Of a stretch of DNA of 64,000 bases, positions 17,701 to 25,987 are shown in pieces. The number at the start of each line of letters is the position of its first letter. Position 1 is the stretch's first letter. This DNA is from Chloroflexota bacterium (GTDB taxonomy: Bacteria > Chloroflexota > UBA6077 > JACCZL01), in contig JADLFM010000260.1 in NCBI GenBank assembly GCA_020845495.1, positions 55,313-119,312 of the forward strand, in the 5' to 3' direction. A program made the translations under genes and the position numbers. Below the pieces are notes generated by a model. The model saw only the letters and a list, made by a program, of their open reading frames with translations. It ran no database searches and had not been told where the DNA came from.

Positions 17701-18180
17701 GAACCCTGTAACGCCTGAGGTGGCATCAGCCGCGCCCCAGCCCTCACACAGGCAGCCGGGCGCGGTCGACTCAGCATTGGTTGGGAGATAGCGCAGTCCG
17801 ACGACTGTCGTTCCTCCGCGTGATGTGGCTCCACAACAGACGTTGAGGTGTCCTTGATCGTTGACACCAAGCTGGATCAGCCCGTTGCCGATGATCGCGC
17901 TATGATGATCGATTGGCGGAGTCGGCACCTGATTGCGGGGATCCGCGGCTGCATCTACAGAGCCTGACGACAGTGCGAATGCAACAAAGATCATCAGAGC
18001 TACGGCGTTCAAGAGTGCGAGGCCATGTACGTGCAGGATGGCGTATTCGAGCGCCCAAACAATCTTCCCATGCGTTGCAGCACGGTTGAACCCGGCCGTG
18101 ATCCTGGTTTCAGGGCTGCCGAGAGGCTCATGGCTTCCGAGAACCGTTGTATGAGCGGCGCTTCTCGCGGTCGCCATCAT
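14800..18180 (-). CDS. Large exported M23-like peptidase with carboxypeptidase-regulatory-like domains
   Basis: 1126 residues. A hydrophobic segment near residues 46-72 suggests a signal anchor or long signal peptide. The first ~350 residues form a beta-rich domain of unknown family. An M23 (LytM/DUF-like) metallopeptidase core follows at about 400-510: HLALDFE, HVILCHV, a GEKVTQGQIIGEVG lipoyl-like turn and PHLHMAL, supplying the usual His/Asp metal ligands. Two CarboxypepD_reg/CnaB-like beta-sandwiches follow (about 560-640 and 755-840), then further beta domains. Probably acts on the envelope. The 16.5-18.1 kb part is noticeably poorer in GC than its neighbours, which hints at acquisition. 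Confidence 0.75.
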   Translation of the reverse strand: MMATARSAAHTTVLGSHEPLGSPETRITAGFNRAATHGKIVWALEYAILHVHGLALLNAVALMIFVAFALSSGSVDAAADPRNQVPTPPIDHHSAIIGNGLIQLGVNDQGHLNVCCGATSRGGTTVVGLRYLPTNAESTAPGCLCEGWGAADATSGVTGFANVATDGVRNLSLVGFSATTSTANSVVQIGNTLRVTHDFHPARETDNLYEASVTIQNISPATVKPRYRRVMDWDIEPTAFSEYVTINRGTSTALLYSSDGGFATANPLGARTAVLPATVNVSFTDSGPADHGSLFDFGFPDLPAGASLTFSIYYGAAGNEADALKAVSSVGAEVYSLGQPNGGQVSGAPNTFIFAFSGVGGRSVVNPIVYPFRQASPSDPSWIIKVGYNTPLPSDHNCSDPDTCYAHLALDFESESGASATVGLPVIAPSSGTINFMDPSTYSGGEQWSSSEPNCMSIKIDGYDDMHVILCHVKFNKPYAAGEKVTQGQIIGEVGPKDSYSSEPHLHMALYRATNGGATPTSREAVAFAFPFGISGCDYRSSGKTGQYAGARGLPSSCPAYGSVTGSVFANDTSTPLAGAIVDVSSTSAFFSTLTGSDGKYKVTGLLPGTYTVTASPPAGRTLSRATSGVNNVEAGVTVPIPNLVLAGPIPPPAGTTILSRGMGAGGLPVVYWGEPLPLTTRGCIGGTARYEISQGGAIVRSGSMTETPASSGTYAATIAPLRPLHGDAHIAITIVCGDVLTPIVFDIYIDPSGTVKTPGGTPVAGATVTVYRSDSEIGPFEVVPNDSVIMSIANRRNPDTTDAAGHFGWDVIAGFYKVRAEKVGCGPAVESAVLTIPPPVTDLDLRLACPEPPVNVSAALEQVNVTTAYSRAPVAGAPAGVYTIRATFRNAAAVPTTVNLSDLYFQVGTLTNGNVLLNRDGAPASTPAGVGARLSVPGSTLNVTDPSPPELLEPGETFMQELRVGLQSRSSFTILVDVFGRGAPAATDAAGARAGQPRTLLTGALGEFTPPRDGESAASCSPRPEIKVLTTPDGPGRLKVTVSAAGEGNELEHLRFGAARNARIDVDGGPTGAAGNVTYTVPAGRTQVTFTVTRATAGQPMQVPLIVVDGCGEWPTFVGAGPSAP

Positions 18181-18294
18181 GACGGACCTCCCTCGTGCTC
18201 ACCGTCGAGCCGAGACGCGTGGAGACGCACTCCCGCAGCGTGCGCGACACTGGTACGGTAGACACCCCCGTGGCTTCCGCGTCAATTGGCATCC

Positions 18295-18322
18295 AGTATA
18301 TTCGCAAGTCTGTCATGCACAA
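18295..18322 (-). promoter_or_regulatory. Possible sigma-70-type promoter of the M23 gene
   Basis: On the minus strand TTGTGC (18322-18317) is followed after 16 bp by TATACT (18300-18295), about 115 bp upstream of the start at 18180. The -10 matches the consensus at five of six positions; the -35 is weak. Position relative to the gene makes it plausible. Confidence 0.4.
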
Positions 18323-18633
18323 TGGGGGGCGGGAAATCTCAACGTTTTCACAACCGAGCCGACCGAAGCTGGCCCCAGTTGGCCTGTCTGGCCCGGCCAT
18401 ACTCCATCTGAACACAGCTCGACATCGGCGCAGGCGCGCGAATGTCAGCAGGGAGTTGCATCGCTCGCGGGCCGTGCCGGGTGATCGGGACGTCTGGGAC
18501 ATCGGGACGCCGGCCCACGTCCTTGCGCCCTATGTGGAGTCATCACGGTCGCCGTGGAGGCTCCAGCGCCTGAAACACTGGAGCCATGACGTGGGTACCA
18601 CGGTACTCGCGCGGTCCATGGGCGGGCTGGGTG

Positions 18634-18693
18634 CTTCCGACGCCAGACGGCTCGCCTCAGCAGATGCCGGGGCGAGCCGTCTGACGTCGGAAG
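18634..18693 (-). terminator. Long hairpin downstream of pspA
   Basis: Two 23-nt arms, 18634-18656 and 18671-18693, are complementary with a single mismatch around a 14-nt loop. The hairpin begins 40 nt after the pspA stop (18733). There is no T-tract on the minus strand beyond it. Most simply it ends pspA transcription or protects the 3' end. Confidence 0.65.
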
Positions 18694-18732
18694 GGCAGCG
18701 CGTTGCTGATGGAAGGAGACACTACCCCGGGA

Positions 18733-19467
18733 TCAGGTTTGGCCGGGCAGACCTGGTGGCTGGCCGGCCTTCAGGCGCGAGAAGCGGGCCCCGACCTCGC
18801 GCTCGTCCTCAGCGGCGTCGAGTTGCGCGAACTGCTCGTCGATCGAACTGGCGGCGACCTCCTGCATGCCCTGAGCGAGTGCCTCCTCGTGGCGCACCCG
18901 CTCTTCGAAGCGTTGCAGCTCGCTCGTCGGATCCATGACCGAGGCGCTCTGCACCGCCTGCTGGACGCGCACCTGCGCGCGGGCCAGTTTGCCGCGGCTC
19001 ACCAACTCGTCGCGCTTCTGCGTTAGTTCGCCCAGCTTGAGGCGCAGGGTGTCGAGCCCTTGCTTGAGTTGCTCGGTGAGCTCCCGCTGCTGGGTCACCT
19101 GACCTGACAGGGTGCGAGCCTGCTCCTCATAGCCGATCTGACGACGTAGCGCGATCTTCGCGAGATGGTCAAATCGGTCGGCCTCGGCCGCCTGGCCGCT
19201 AGCCCGAAGCTCGTCGCCCTTACGGGAGGCTGCCTGAGCCTTCTGCCCCCACTCGCGTACCGCGTCAGCCGCTTCGCGCTGATCCCCTTCGAGCAGGCGG
19301 AGATTGCCGATGGTCTGAGCCACCGCGGCCTCTGCCTCGCGAATGTTGCTCGAATAATCCCGGACAAGCTGGTCGAGCATGACCTCGGGGTCTTCTGCCG
19401 AATCGAGCATCTCATTGACGTTTGCCCGCACCAGTTGGCCGATGCGTCCGAGAATCGACTGGGCCAT
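18733..19467 (-). CDS. pspA: PspA/IM30 family membrane-stress protein
   Basis: 244 residues from ATG 19467; the adjacent ATG at 19470 is too close to the GGAG site. The N-terminus (AQSILGRIGQLVRANVNEMLDSAEDPEVMLDQLVRDYSSNIREAEAAVAQ) is the family's amphipathic helix and first hairpin helix. Most of the rest is a coiled coil with high Glu/Gln/Arg. PspA forms ESCRT-III-like membrane assemblies that stabilise damaged membrane. It lies downstream of the TPM-domain gene on the same strand (about 140 bp gap), so the two may act together. Confidence 0.92.
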   Translation of the reverse strand: MAQSILGRIGQLVRANVNEMLDSAEDPEVMLDQLVRDYSSNIREAEAAVAQTIGNLRLLEGDQREAADAVREWGQKAQAASRKGDELRASGQAAEADRFDHLAKIALRRQIGYEEQARTLSGQVTQQRELTEQLKQGLDTLRLKLGELTQKRDELVSRGKLARAQVRVQQAVQSASVMDPTSELQRFEERVRHEEALAQGMQEVAASSIDEQFAQLDAAEDEREVGARFSRLKAGQPPGLPGQT

Positions 19468-19605
19468 CATCTGCTCCTTGCCCTGCGCCTGTCAGGACCG
19501 GCGTCTGCGGAGCCATGCATCAACTGTTGTGCCATGCAGCACCTGTCTGAGCTACCCACGCCGGTAGGTCATCGTGCCGGCCGTACGGCCACGGGGGCTG
19601 CGTGA

Positions 19606-21666
19606 TTACCAGCGACCGCCCACGGAGCCGCCGGTGCCGCCGCCCCAACCACCGCCGACGGAGCCTCCACCCCCACCCCAGCCGCCTCCCCAGCCACCCA
19701 TGGGGATCGGGAACGGGACTGGGAAGACCCCGCCCCGAGAGTAGCCGCCGAATCCGCCGTACCCGCCGATCCCGTCAAAGTCCTGGCGAGCGAGCGCGTA
19801 CGCTTCGTCCGCAAGCTCCTGGGCACGGCGGGCATCGGCGAGTGCGGACCGCGGGTCAGTGTCAGCGGTAGTGCGGGCCTGGCTGAGATATCGCGCGGCC
19901 TCGGTGAGGCGAGTGCGCGCGGCGCGGCCCACGCCGCGCCGCCGGGCCGTGATATAGCGGTCCGCGCGTGCGTAACTCGTCTCCGCCGCCAGAAGCTGCG
20001 CCTCGAGTATCCGCCGCTCCCGCTCCCGGCGCGCTTCATCCTGGCGTAGCTCCGCAAGGACGGCGTCGGCAAGAGCGTCGGCCTGGGTGGCGAGACGGTT
20101 GGCCCCCAGGACGTCCGGCTTCTCCTGGGCGAGCGCCTGGCGGGCGCGCGCGAGCAGACCTTCCGCTTCAGCCAGCCGCTGGTTGACGTCGACGCTGGTG
20201 CCTCCGTTCGGTGCTTGCCCACTCGGTGCCCGGCTGTCAGCGACCCGCTCCGCCTGGGACGATCTAGCCGCGCTGATATCGGCCGTCGTCTCGGCGATCT
20301 GTGGCCCGGCGGCGGCTTCGGCCTTCTGCAAATCCTGGCTGAGACTCTGGACCGCGTCGAGCAACTGCCCGATCTCGGCGACACTGTGCTGACCGAGCCG
20401 AGCATTGCGGCCGGCGGTCGAACGGTCGCCAGTCGTGAGCGCCTGTTGGCCGGCCTCGACCATTCCCCGGGTGGTCGTCAGAAGCTCGCGTGCGCGACTG
20501 ACGTTCTCGGCCACCGACGTCCAGTTCTGGTCGGCGTATCGTTGCACGCTGGCCAGCGTCTTTTCGATCTCTGGGACGCGCGCCTCAAGGGCGTCGAGGT
20601 GTGCCGGCAGCTTCGCGAGGATCTCCGGCGCCCGTCGTTCTAGATCGCGCCACGCTTCGATCCGCTGCCGCTGTTCGTCGAGCGCCGTTTTCGCACGGGT
20701 GGCGTGCTCCAGCATCTGCCCCACCATGTCACGGCGCTGCTCGGGGGTTTCCGGCTGGGCGTCGTCGAGTTGCTGCCGAAGTGTGAAGGCGGACGTGAGC
20801 TCCTCCGAGGCGCGTGAGACAGCCTCTCGGTATGGCAGGACCGCGGCTTCGCCGAACTGTGCCTCGGCAAAGCCAATCTCCTGTTCGGACTCGCTCAGCG
20901 CATCATCCGCCTGGATCAGGAGTGCATTGGCTTCTTGATCCAGCCGTTCGATCTGGCGGTCACGTTCCTCGGCCGCCTGATGCTCCCGCCGGCGACGCGA
21001 GACGGCCTTCCAGAGCCAGAGCCCCAGCCCGAAGCTCACCACAACGCCAGCAATGACGATCGGGACGCTCCACGGGACGTCGCTACCGGTCAACGGACCC
21101 GATGGTGAGGTGGTCGTGACGACGGCCTGCCCGATCCCAGTGGCGGCAGCGACCACCGCGCCCGTGAAGTCCCCGCGAGCCAGCGCCGGCTCGACGTGAT
21201 CCGAGAGGATATCGCTCAACTCGCGGTCGGTGAGCCGGTCCGTCATCTGTGCGCTTCGCCAGAGGGCATCGCTCCGATCGGTGACGGCCACCACCAGGAG
21301 GACGTCGTTCCCGCCGAGGGAGCTACGTGCCGCGACCTGATTCGCATAGTCGGTGACAGTGAGGGCGCCGGTTGTATCCGTGAAGAGCACGAAGAGCTGG
21401 ATGTTGCGCGTCTCGCGCAGGTTCGCGAGTGCGGCGTCGATCTGAGGACGGCCGCTCGCCAGAACCTGATTGTGGGTAAGATCCGTTACCTGAGATTGAA
21501 GGCGCTGCTGGGCCAACGCAAGACCTGGGACAGCCAGGGCTACGGCCATCGTCCAGAGCAGGATCACGATGCGGAGCACGCCGCTCGCGCGCACGAGCCT
21601 CCGCCAGAAAGATCGAGGCAGGGCTGACGAGTGACGGGCTCTCAGAGAGGGGGAACGGCGTAGCAT
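19606..21666 (-). CDS. TPM-domain membrane protein with coiled coil and Gly-rich tail
   Basis: 686 residues from ATG 21666. A signal peptide (VLRIVILLWTMAVALAVPGLALAQ) precedes a TPM domain (NIQLFVLFTDTTG, NDVLLVVAVTDRSDALWRSAQMTDRLTDRELSDIL), then a transmembrane helix (VPIVIAGVVVSFGLGLWLW) and ~350 residues of coiled coil. The last ~40 residues are an almost pure Gly-Trp-Gly tract. TPM proteins of this architecture often accompany PspA. An upstream ATG at 21753 would place a candidate -10 box inside the gene, so the shorter start is preferred. Confidence 0.8.
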   Translation of the reverse strand: MLRRSPSLRARHSSALPRSFWRRLVRASGVLRIVILLWTMAVALAVPGLALAQQRLQSQVTDLTHNQVLASGRPQIDAALANLRETRNIQLFVLFTDTTGALTVTDYANQVAARSSLGGNDVLLVVAVTDRSDALWRSAQMTDRLTDRELSDILSDHVEPALARGDFTGAVVAAATGIGQAVVTTTSPSGPLTGSDVPWSVPIVIAGVVVSFGLGLWLWKAVSRRRREHQAAEERDRQIERLDQEANALLIQADDALSESEQEIGFAEAQFGEAAVLPYREAVSRASEELTSAFTLRQQLDDAQPETPEQRRDMVGQMLEHATRAKTALDEQRQRIEAWRDLERRAPEILAKLPAHLDALEARVPEIEKTLASVQRYADQNWTSVAENVSRARELLTTTRGMVEAGQQALTTGDRSTAGRNARLGQHSVAEIGQLLDAVQSLSQDLQKAEAAAGPQIAETTADISAARSSQAERVADSRAPSGQAPNGGTSVDVNQRLAEAEGLLARARQALAQEKPDVLGANRLATQADALADAVLAELRQDEARRERERRILEAQLLAAETSYARADRYITARRRGVGRAARTRLTEAARYLSQARTTADTDPRSALADARRAQELADEAYALARQDFDGIGGYGGFGGYSRGGVFPVPFPIPMGGWGGGWGGGGGSVGGGWGGGTGGSVGGRW

Positions 21667-21736
21667 GAGACTCAGTCCAACGGCCAGCGGCGGCGAGCGC
21701 GTGTCGCTCGCCCGCGCGGGTAGACCTGTTCGAGCA

Positions 21737-21742
21737 TATATA
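21737..21742 (-). promoter_or_regulatory. Possible -10 box for the TPM-pspA unit
   Basis: TATATA lies about 70 bp upstream of ATG 21666 in otherwise GC-rich DNA. No good -35 was seen 16-18 bp further upstream, so support is limited to the isolated AT-rich hexamer and its position. Confidence 0.25.
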
Positions 21743-21863
21743 CGCCTGTGCACGGTCCAGGCCAGACGTCGTGAATCGCCCCGAGGGCACAGGCGACTCT
21801 GGGATGCGCCGGGGTGCAGCGATCCGCTCGCGAAAGACGAGCGAGACTCTGACTACTCTGGGC

Positions 21864-22829
21864 CTAGTCGGGGCGGCTCGTCGGCCGGTCTGCTAACCAG
21901 CGGTCGAGCCAGGTGTATGCGTGTGACCGCATCTCGCCGGTGAAGCCGTGCCCGCCCGGATAGACGCCGAGGCCGAGGCGTTCGCTGTGACCGGCGGCGG
22001 CGTATGCTGAGCGCGCTATGGCGTACGACTCATGCATCCCGTCGATGGGGAAGATGCGGTCGTCAGCGCCGTTGAGCGCGAGGAAGGCGCGCGGCGCAAC
22101 TTCGGCGAGGAGCTGGCCGACATCGCCGTGGTTCAGCCACCCCGGCACATACGCGCCCAGGTTGTGATTGATCCTCTCGCGAAGTACCGCCCTCATCGAG
22201 GCGAAGCCACAGGAGGAGACGGCGACGCGCACCCGCTCGTCGAGCGCGGCGAGGAAGAGCGTCTGCTGGCCGCCCAGCGAGTGGCCGATACAGCCGAGCC
22301 GGGCCGGGTCGACTTCCGGCCGTGACTCCAGGTAGTCGAGCCCACGCTGCATGTCCCAGACCATTTTGGTTTGCAGGCACGAGCCGTGGAGGAGACGCTT
22401 CGTGAACTCGAAGCGCTCGTAGTCGCGGCCGATGGTCGGCTCCGGCGGCGTGTCGAGGTTGCCCTTGTGTGGGCCGCGCTCCTCGAAACAGAGGGCGTCA
22501 GGCGCAAGCACCACGTACCCTCGCCGCGCCAATTCCAGCGCGTACGCCTGCTCCGGATCTCCGGCCAGTCCGGCAACCTCGCTCTTGCCCAGGTGAAACT
22601 GGCCGGCGTGTTGATGGTGCGCGACTATCCCAGCACGGCGCTCACTCGGCCCCAGGTCGTGCGGGACGAACAGATAGGCGGGTATCCGCTCAGCGGGCTC
22701 GACGGCGTAGCTGATCCGCTCGCGGATGACGTCGCCCAGATGGACCCGCTCTTCGATGCGCGCTTCCAGCGGCGTCGGCTCCGGCGGCCGACCCAACAGC
22801 CCGGCCATGATGTCGCGGAAGGTACCCAT
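21864..22829 (-). CDS. Alpha/beta hydrolase (dienelactone hydrolase / acetyl xylan esterase-like)
   Basis: 321 residues from ATG 22829; an ATG six codons upstream (22847) is also possible, and neither has a clear ribosome site. The nucleophile elbow GHSLGG is near residues 188-193, the acid is in NGADDRIFP and the His in YPGGHGFTGE, forming a Ser-Asp-His triad. The long N-terminal section (AYLFVPHDLG, HHQHAGQFHLGKSE) resembles esterases acting on small or carbohydrate esters. Substrate unknown. No obvious operon partner. Confidence 0.82.
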   Translation of the reverse strand: MGTFRDIMAGLLGRPPEPTPLEARIEERVHLGDVIRERISYAVEPAERIPAYLFVPHDLGPSERRAGIVAHHQHAGQFHLGKSEVAGLAGDPEQAYALELARRGYVVLAPDALCFEERGPHKGNLDTPPEPTIGRDYERFEFTKRLLHGSCLQTKMVWDMQRGLDYLESRPEVDPARLGCIGHSLGGQQTLFLAALDERVRVAVSSCGFASMRAVLRERINHNLGAYVPGWLNHGDVGQLLAEVAPRAFLALNGADDRIFPIDGMHESYAIARSAYAAAGHSERLGLGVYPGGHGFTGEMRSHAYTWLDRWLADRPTSRPD

Positions 22830-23136
22830 AGACGCGGAGTATGCCACGGAGCATCAACACATCGGGCAGGCCGTGGGCGGGTATGCTCACGGGAAGGCAT
22901 CGTTGTAGGGGGCTGATGCTGAGGGCGAGCGCTGGGACAGCGGCCGGCCCGGTGCTGGCTGCCCGCGTGCCGGGCGAAGTACGGCGCCTGACCGGCACGA
23001 GTGTGTTGCCAGTCGTGAGCGCCAGACCAGCCCAGACTCATCGGTCAGCGGGGCGCGCACCAAGGGCAAGGGAATCGGCCTCACGGACGATCGCCGAGTC
23101 GGGCCTGCCGGGACGTCTCGGCTGGGGAGGTACGGG

Positions 23137-24228
23137 GTGCGGGTGGTAGTCTGCGGCGGCGGGGTCATCGGCACCCTGTCCGCCTACTTCTTGAGCCGCC
23201 GAGGGGCCGCGGTGATGCTTGTCGAGCGGGCGGGGGTAGCCAACGCGTCCTCCGGAAAGGCCGGCGCGTTCCTGGCGCTCGACTGGTCATCTGGGAGCGC
23301 ACTGGACGCACTCGCCAGACGGAGCTTCGCCCTGCACGCACAGTTGGCCGAGGAACTGGACGACGATTGGGGCTATCAGCGGGTGACGACGTACGGCGCG
23401 TACGCTGCCCCGGATCGCGGCGGCCGGCGAGGCCCGGCGCCGAGCCGGAACTGGCTCTCGGACGAGGTCACGATCGCCGGGCAGTTGGGCTCGACGGAGA
23501 CGACGGCGGTGGTTCACCCGAGGCGCTTCACCGAGGCGATACTGCGGGCAGCCCTGGCTCATGGAGCCGAGCTCCGGATGGGGCAAGTCACGGGCATGCT
23601 CTACTCGGACGACGGTACGGCCGTGCAGGGCGTCCAGGTAGACGACGACTCCCTCGAGGCCGACGCGGTGGTCATTGCCATGGGGCCGTGGTCGCTGGTG
23701 GCGTCGGGCTGGCTCCCGTTGCCGGCGATCGTGGCGTACAAGGGCCAGAGCCTGCTGTTCGAGACCGGCGCGAGCGTGCCACCGGAGGCAGTCTTCTTCG
23801 AGTACCAGGATCCGAGCGGCGTCGTACTGACGCCGGAGTTGTTCCCACGAGCCGATGGCACGACGTACGTGGCCTTCAGTTCGGTCCAGGACCGGATGCC
23901 GTTCGATCCGGCGGACGTCCACACCGATGCGGCCGCTATCGAGCAGTTAGCGGCGGTCTGCGAGCGGCTCTCGCCGGCCCTGACACGCTCCAACATCATC
24001 GCGCGGCAAGCTTGTTACCGTCCGGTCACCCAGGACGGGTTGCCACTCATCGGGAAGGTGCCGGGGATCGCGGGGGCGTACGTGGCGACGGGCCACAGTG
24101 TCTGGGGGGTCTTGAACGCACCAGCCACCGGTGAGGCGCTGGCCGAACTGATCCTGGACGGGGCTGCCCGGAGCGTGGACCTTCGTCCGTTTGACCCAGG
24201 CCGGCTGCGCCCGCTGGCCCCGCGTTGA
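23137..24228 (+). CDS. FAD-dependent amine/D-amino acid oxidoreductase (DAO family)
   Basis: 363 residues, GTG start with GGGGAGG upstream. The Rossmann FAD motif VVVCGGGVIGTLSAYFLSRRG opens the protein and the FAD-contacting E is in VMLVERAGVANASSGKAGAFLAL. The C-terminal FAD segment is RPVTQDGLPLIGKVPGIAGAYVATGHSVWGVLNAPATGEALAELI, diagnostic of the DAO fold. Probably oxidises an amine or amino acid; substrate unknown. A broken relative follows at 24341. Confidence 0.9.
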   Translation: MRVVVCGGGVIGTLSAYFLSRRGAAVMLVERAGVANASSGKAGAFLALDWSSGSALDALARRSFALHAQLAEELDDDWGYQRVTTYGAYAAPDRGGRRGPAPSRNWLSDEVTIAGQLGSTETTAVVHPRRFTEAILRAALAHGAELRMGQVTGMLYSDDGTAVQGVQVDDDSLEADAVVIAMGPWSLVASGWLPLPAIVAYKGQSLLFETGASVPPEAVFFEYQDPSGVVLTPELFPRADGTTYVAFSSVQDRMPFDPADVHTDAAAIEQLAAVCERLSPALTRSNIIARQACYRPVTQDGLPLIGKVPGIAGAYVATGHSVWGVLNAPATGEALAELILDGAARSVDLRPFDPGRLRPLAPR

Positions 24229-24340
24229 TACCGGCAATGCCGCACCATGTCACTGATACAGGATTCCTGGCCAGTGGGATGCACAGCCGCCGCCCGGGCC
24301 GTCGTGCGACTGCCAAGATCGGAGGCTCCACACGCTGTAG

Positions 24341-24619
24341 ACCACGGACGTCGTCATTGTTGGCGGCGGTGTCATCGGCGCCGCGTTCGCGTTCCATCTC
24401 GCAACGCGGGGCGTGCGACGAGTCGTGCTCTGCGAGCGCCACTGGCTCGCGGCGGGCGCCTCGGGCAAGTCTGGGGCCCTGGTGCGGATGCAGTACTCGA
24501 ACGAGCCGGAAGCACGGCTAGCCCATGCCACCCTACCGTACTTCCGCTGCTGCTTCGCCAACTGGAGCAGTTCCCCGCGACTCAACCCGTCGAGCTTCTG
24601 TATACCTCGACTCTACTGA
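24341..24619 (+). pseudogene. N-terminal remnant of a second DAO-family FAD oxidoreductase
   Basis: Translation of this frame gives DVVIVGGGVIGAAFAFHLAT followed by RRVVLCERHWLAAGASGKSGALVRMQYSNEPEARLAHATLPYF, a good FAD-binding N-terminus. It then loses similarity and stops after about 92 codons, where a whole protein needs ~370. A stop codon directly precedes the conserved part and no start codon is in place. It is a decayed copy related to, but not identical with, the intact gene at 23137. Confidence 0.7.
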
Positions 24620-24961
24620 ACCGCCGACCCCGACACCCCGCACTCTCGTCACAAACCCGCCACCGCCCTACATCCCCACGAGTCTGAACGCTTAGCGGCG
24701 GTGAGGACAGGGCCTTCGTCGAACCACGGCGACGCGCGCTCATCTGCGACGCGCCCACATCGCGCTGGTGCTGTGATGACGGTATCCCGTACACGCGCCC
24801 AGCGAATCGCTGATCAGCGGAGCGGCCGAGGGTGAGCCGTTCCCAGAGCATCGAGTATGCTGGACACGGTCTACCGGGTGAGAGTTGGCTCGGAGACCAG
24901 TTGTCTGATGGCCGGCGGTCCGGGCGCTGCGTGTGGGTCACCCCTGCCGTAGAGCGCCCCG
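24620..24961. other. Intergenic region after the broken oxidoreductase
   Basis: 342 bp with no recognised gene; it may hold further unrecognisable debris of the broken oxidoreductase and the promoter of the FMN reductase. Nothing definite was seen. Confidence 0.4.
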
Positions 24962-25594
24962 GTGTCGACAGTGCCACCTGAGGAGACCGTCGCCGTGGAC
25001 AGTGCGTCGCAGCCACCGCTCACTATCCCTGTCGTCCTGGGCAGCGTACGGCCGAATCGTCGCAGTGAGCGGCCGGCCCGACTGCTCGTCGAACGGCTGA
25101 TGGCTCTCGGCTGTCGAAGCGAGATCGTCGACCTGCGAGCGCTCGATCTACCGGTCTACGGGCAGGATCCCGAGGCTGAGCGGCGTCCTAACGCGCTCGC
25201 GCTCAAGGCAGCGATCGGACACGCCGATGCCGTCGTCTGGTTGACGCCGGAGTACAACCACAGCTTTACGGCCGCGATCAAGAATGCCATCGACTACCTG
25301 CACGACGAGACGCGGCGGAAGCCTATGTCCGTCTGCGGATTGTCGGGCGGCGGACTTGGCGGCGCTCGTGCCGTCGAACAGTTGAAGCTCGTCCTGATCG
25401 AGCTTCACGGCGTGCCGATCCGCGACTCGGTGTATTTCAGCGACGCCCGCACCCTCTTCGACGAGGCCGGCGCTCTGACCCGCCCGGAGTTCATCCGACG
25501 GGTCGACGATGCGCTCAGCGAACTGATCTGGTACGCCCGCGCACTCGCCTGGGGTCGGGCCAACCTGCCCGCGCCTACCCGCTCGCGCGGCTGA
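24962..25594 (+). CDS. NADPH-dependent FMN reductase family protein
   Basis: 210 residues, GTG start (an in-frame GTG at 24995 is possible). Flavodoxin-like fold with the FMN phosphate-binding loop GSVRPNRRSERPA near residues 28-40, the characteristic TPEYNHSFTAAIKNAIDYL near 95-113 and GLSGGGLGGARAVEQL near 126. Such proteins reduce FMN, quinones, azo dyes or chromate using NAD(P)H. Single gene, no operon evident. Confidence 0.88.
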   Translation: MSTVPPEETVAVDSASQPPLTIPVVLGSVRPNRRSERPARLLVERLMALGCRSEIVDLRALDLPVYGQDPEAERRPNALALKAAIGHADAVVWLTPEYNHSFTAAIKNAIDYLHDETRRKPMSVCGLSGGGLGGARAVEQLKLVLIELHGVPIRDSVYFSDARTLFDEAGALTRPEFIRRVDDALSELIWYARALAWGRANLPAPTRSRG

Positions 25595-25621
25595 CAGGGG
25601 GAGAGCCGCTCGCACCCGGCT

Positions 25622-25987
25622 AAGGCCGCCGCGAGGCGCACGACGTACCCCTCGAAGCTGACGGACTGCCAGATATCCGACCTTGACGGGCTCGCGTTGA
25701 TGGACCGGCGGCGACAGGGGGCGGCGACAGCCGATCTCTGCCACGAGCCCGATGCCAGGCGGCATGGATAGGCACACCGCGTTCCCATCATTGCGCTGAC
25801 TGCCTCGGCGATGCCGGGCGGCCGAGCACACGGCCTCGCAGCCGGTATGGACAACGCCGGTACGGACGACGATCTCGCTGGGCCGCTCCACCTCAAAGCC
25901 CTCGCCGTGGCCATCCAGACCTGGACCGAACGAGCGAGCGGCCATCAGTTCTCAGTCGTAAGCCACGATGGCTCAGTCGACGGCTGA
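25622..25987 (+). pseudogene. Decayed response-regulator receiver domain
   Basis: One frame reads LTDCQISDLDGLALMDRRR, then an in-frame TAG at 25769-25771, then RVPIIALTASAMPGGRAHGLAAGMDN and LHLKALAVAIQTWT. This is the second half of a receiver domain of the kind found in hybrid histidine kinases (compare [11 protein letters not shown] and [22 protein letters not shown] in the kinase at 42827). The upstream half and start are missing, and the conserved KP motif is degraded. Its 3' end overlaps the end of the oppositely oriented YcaQ-like gene by about 40 bp. Confidence 0.7.

Larger units (their letters stand above)
18181..18732. other. Intergenic region between the M23 gene and pspA
   Basis: 552 bp. 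No convincing gene was found on either strand; the short frames here lack recognisable motifs. It holds the possible promoter at 18295-18322 and the long hairpin at 18634-18693. Confidence 0.5.
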
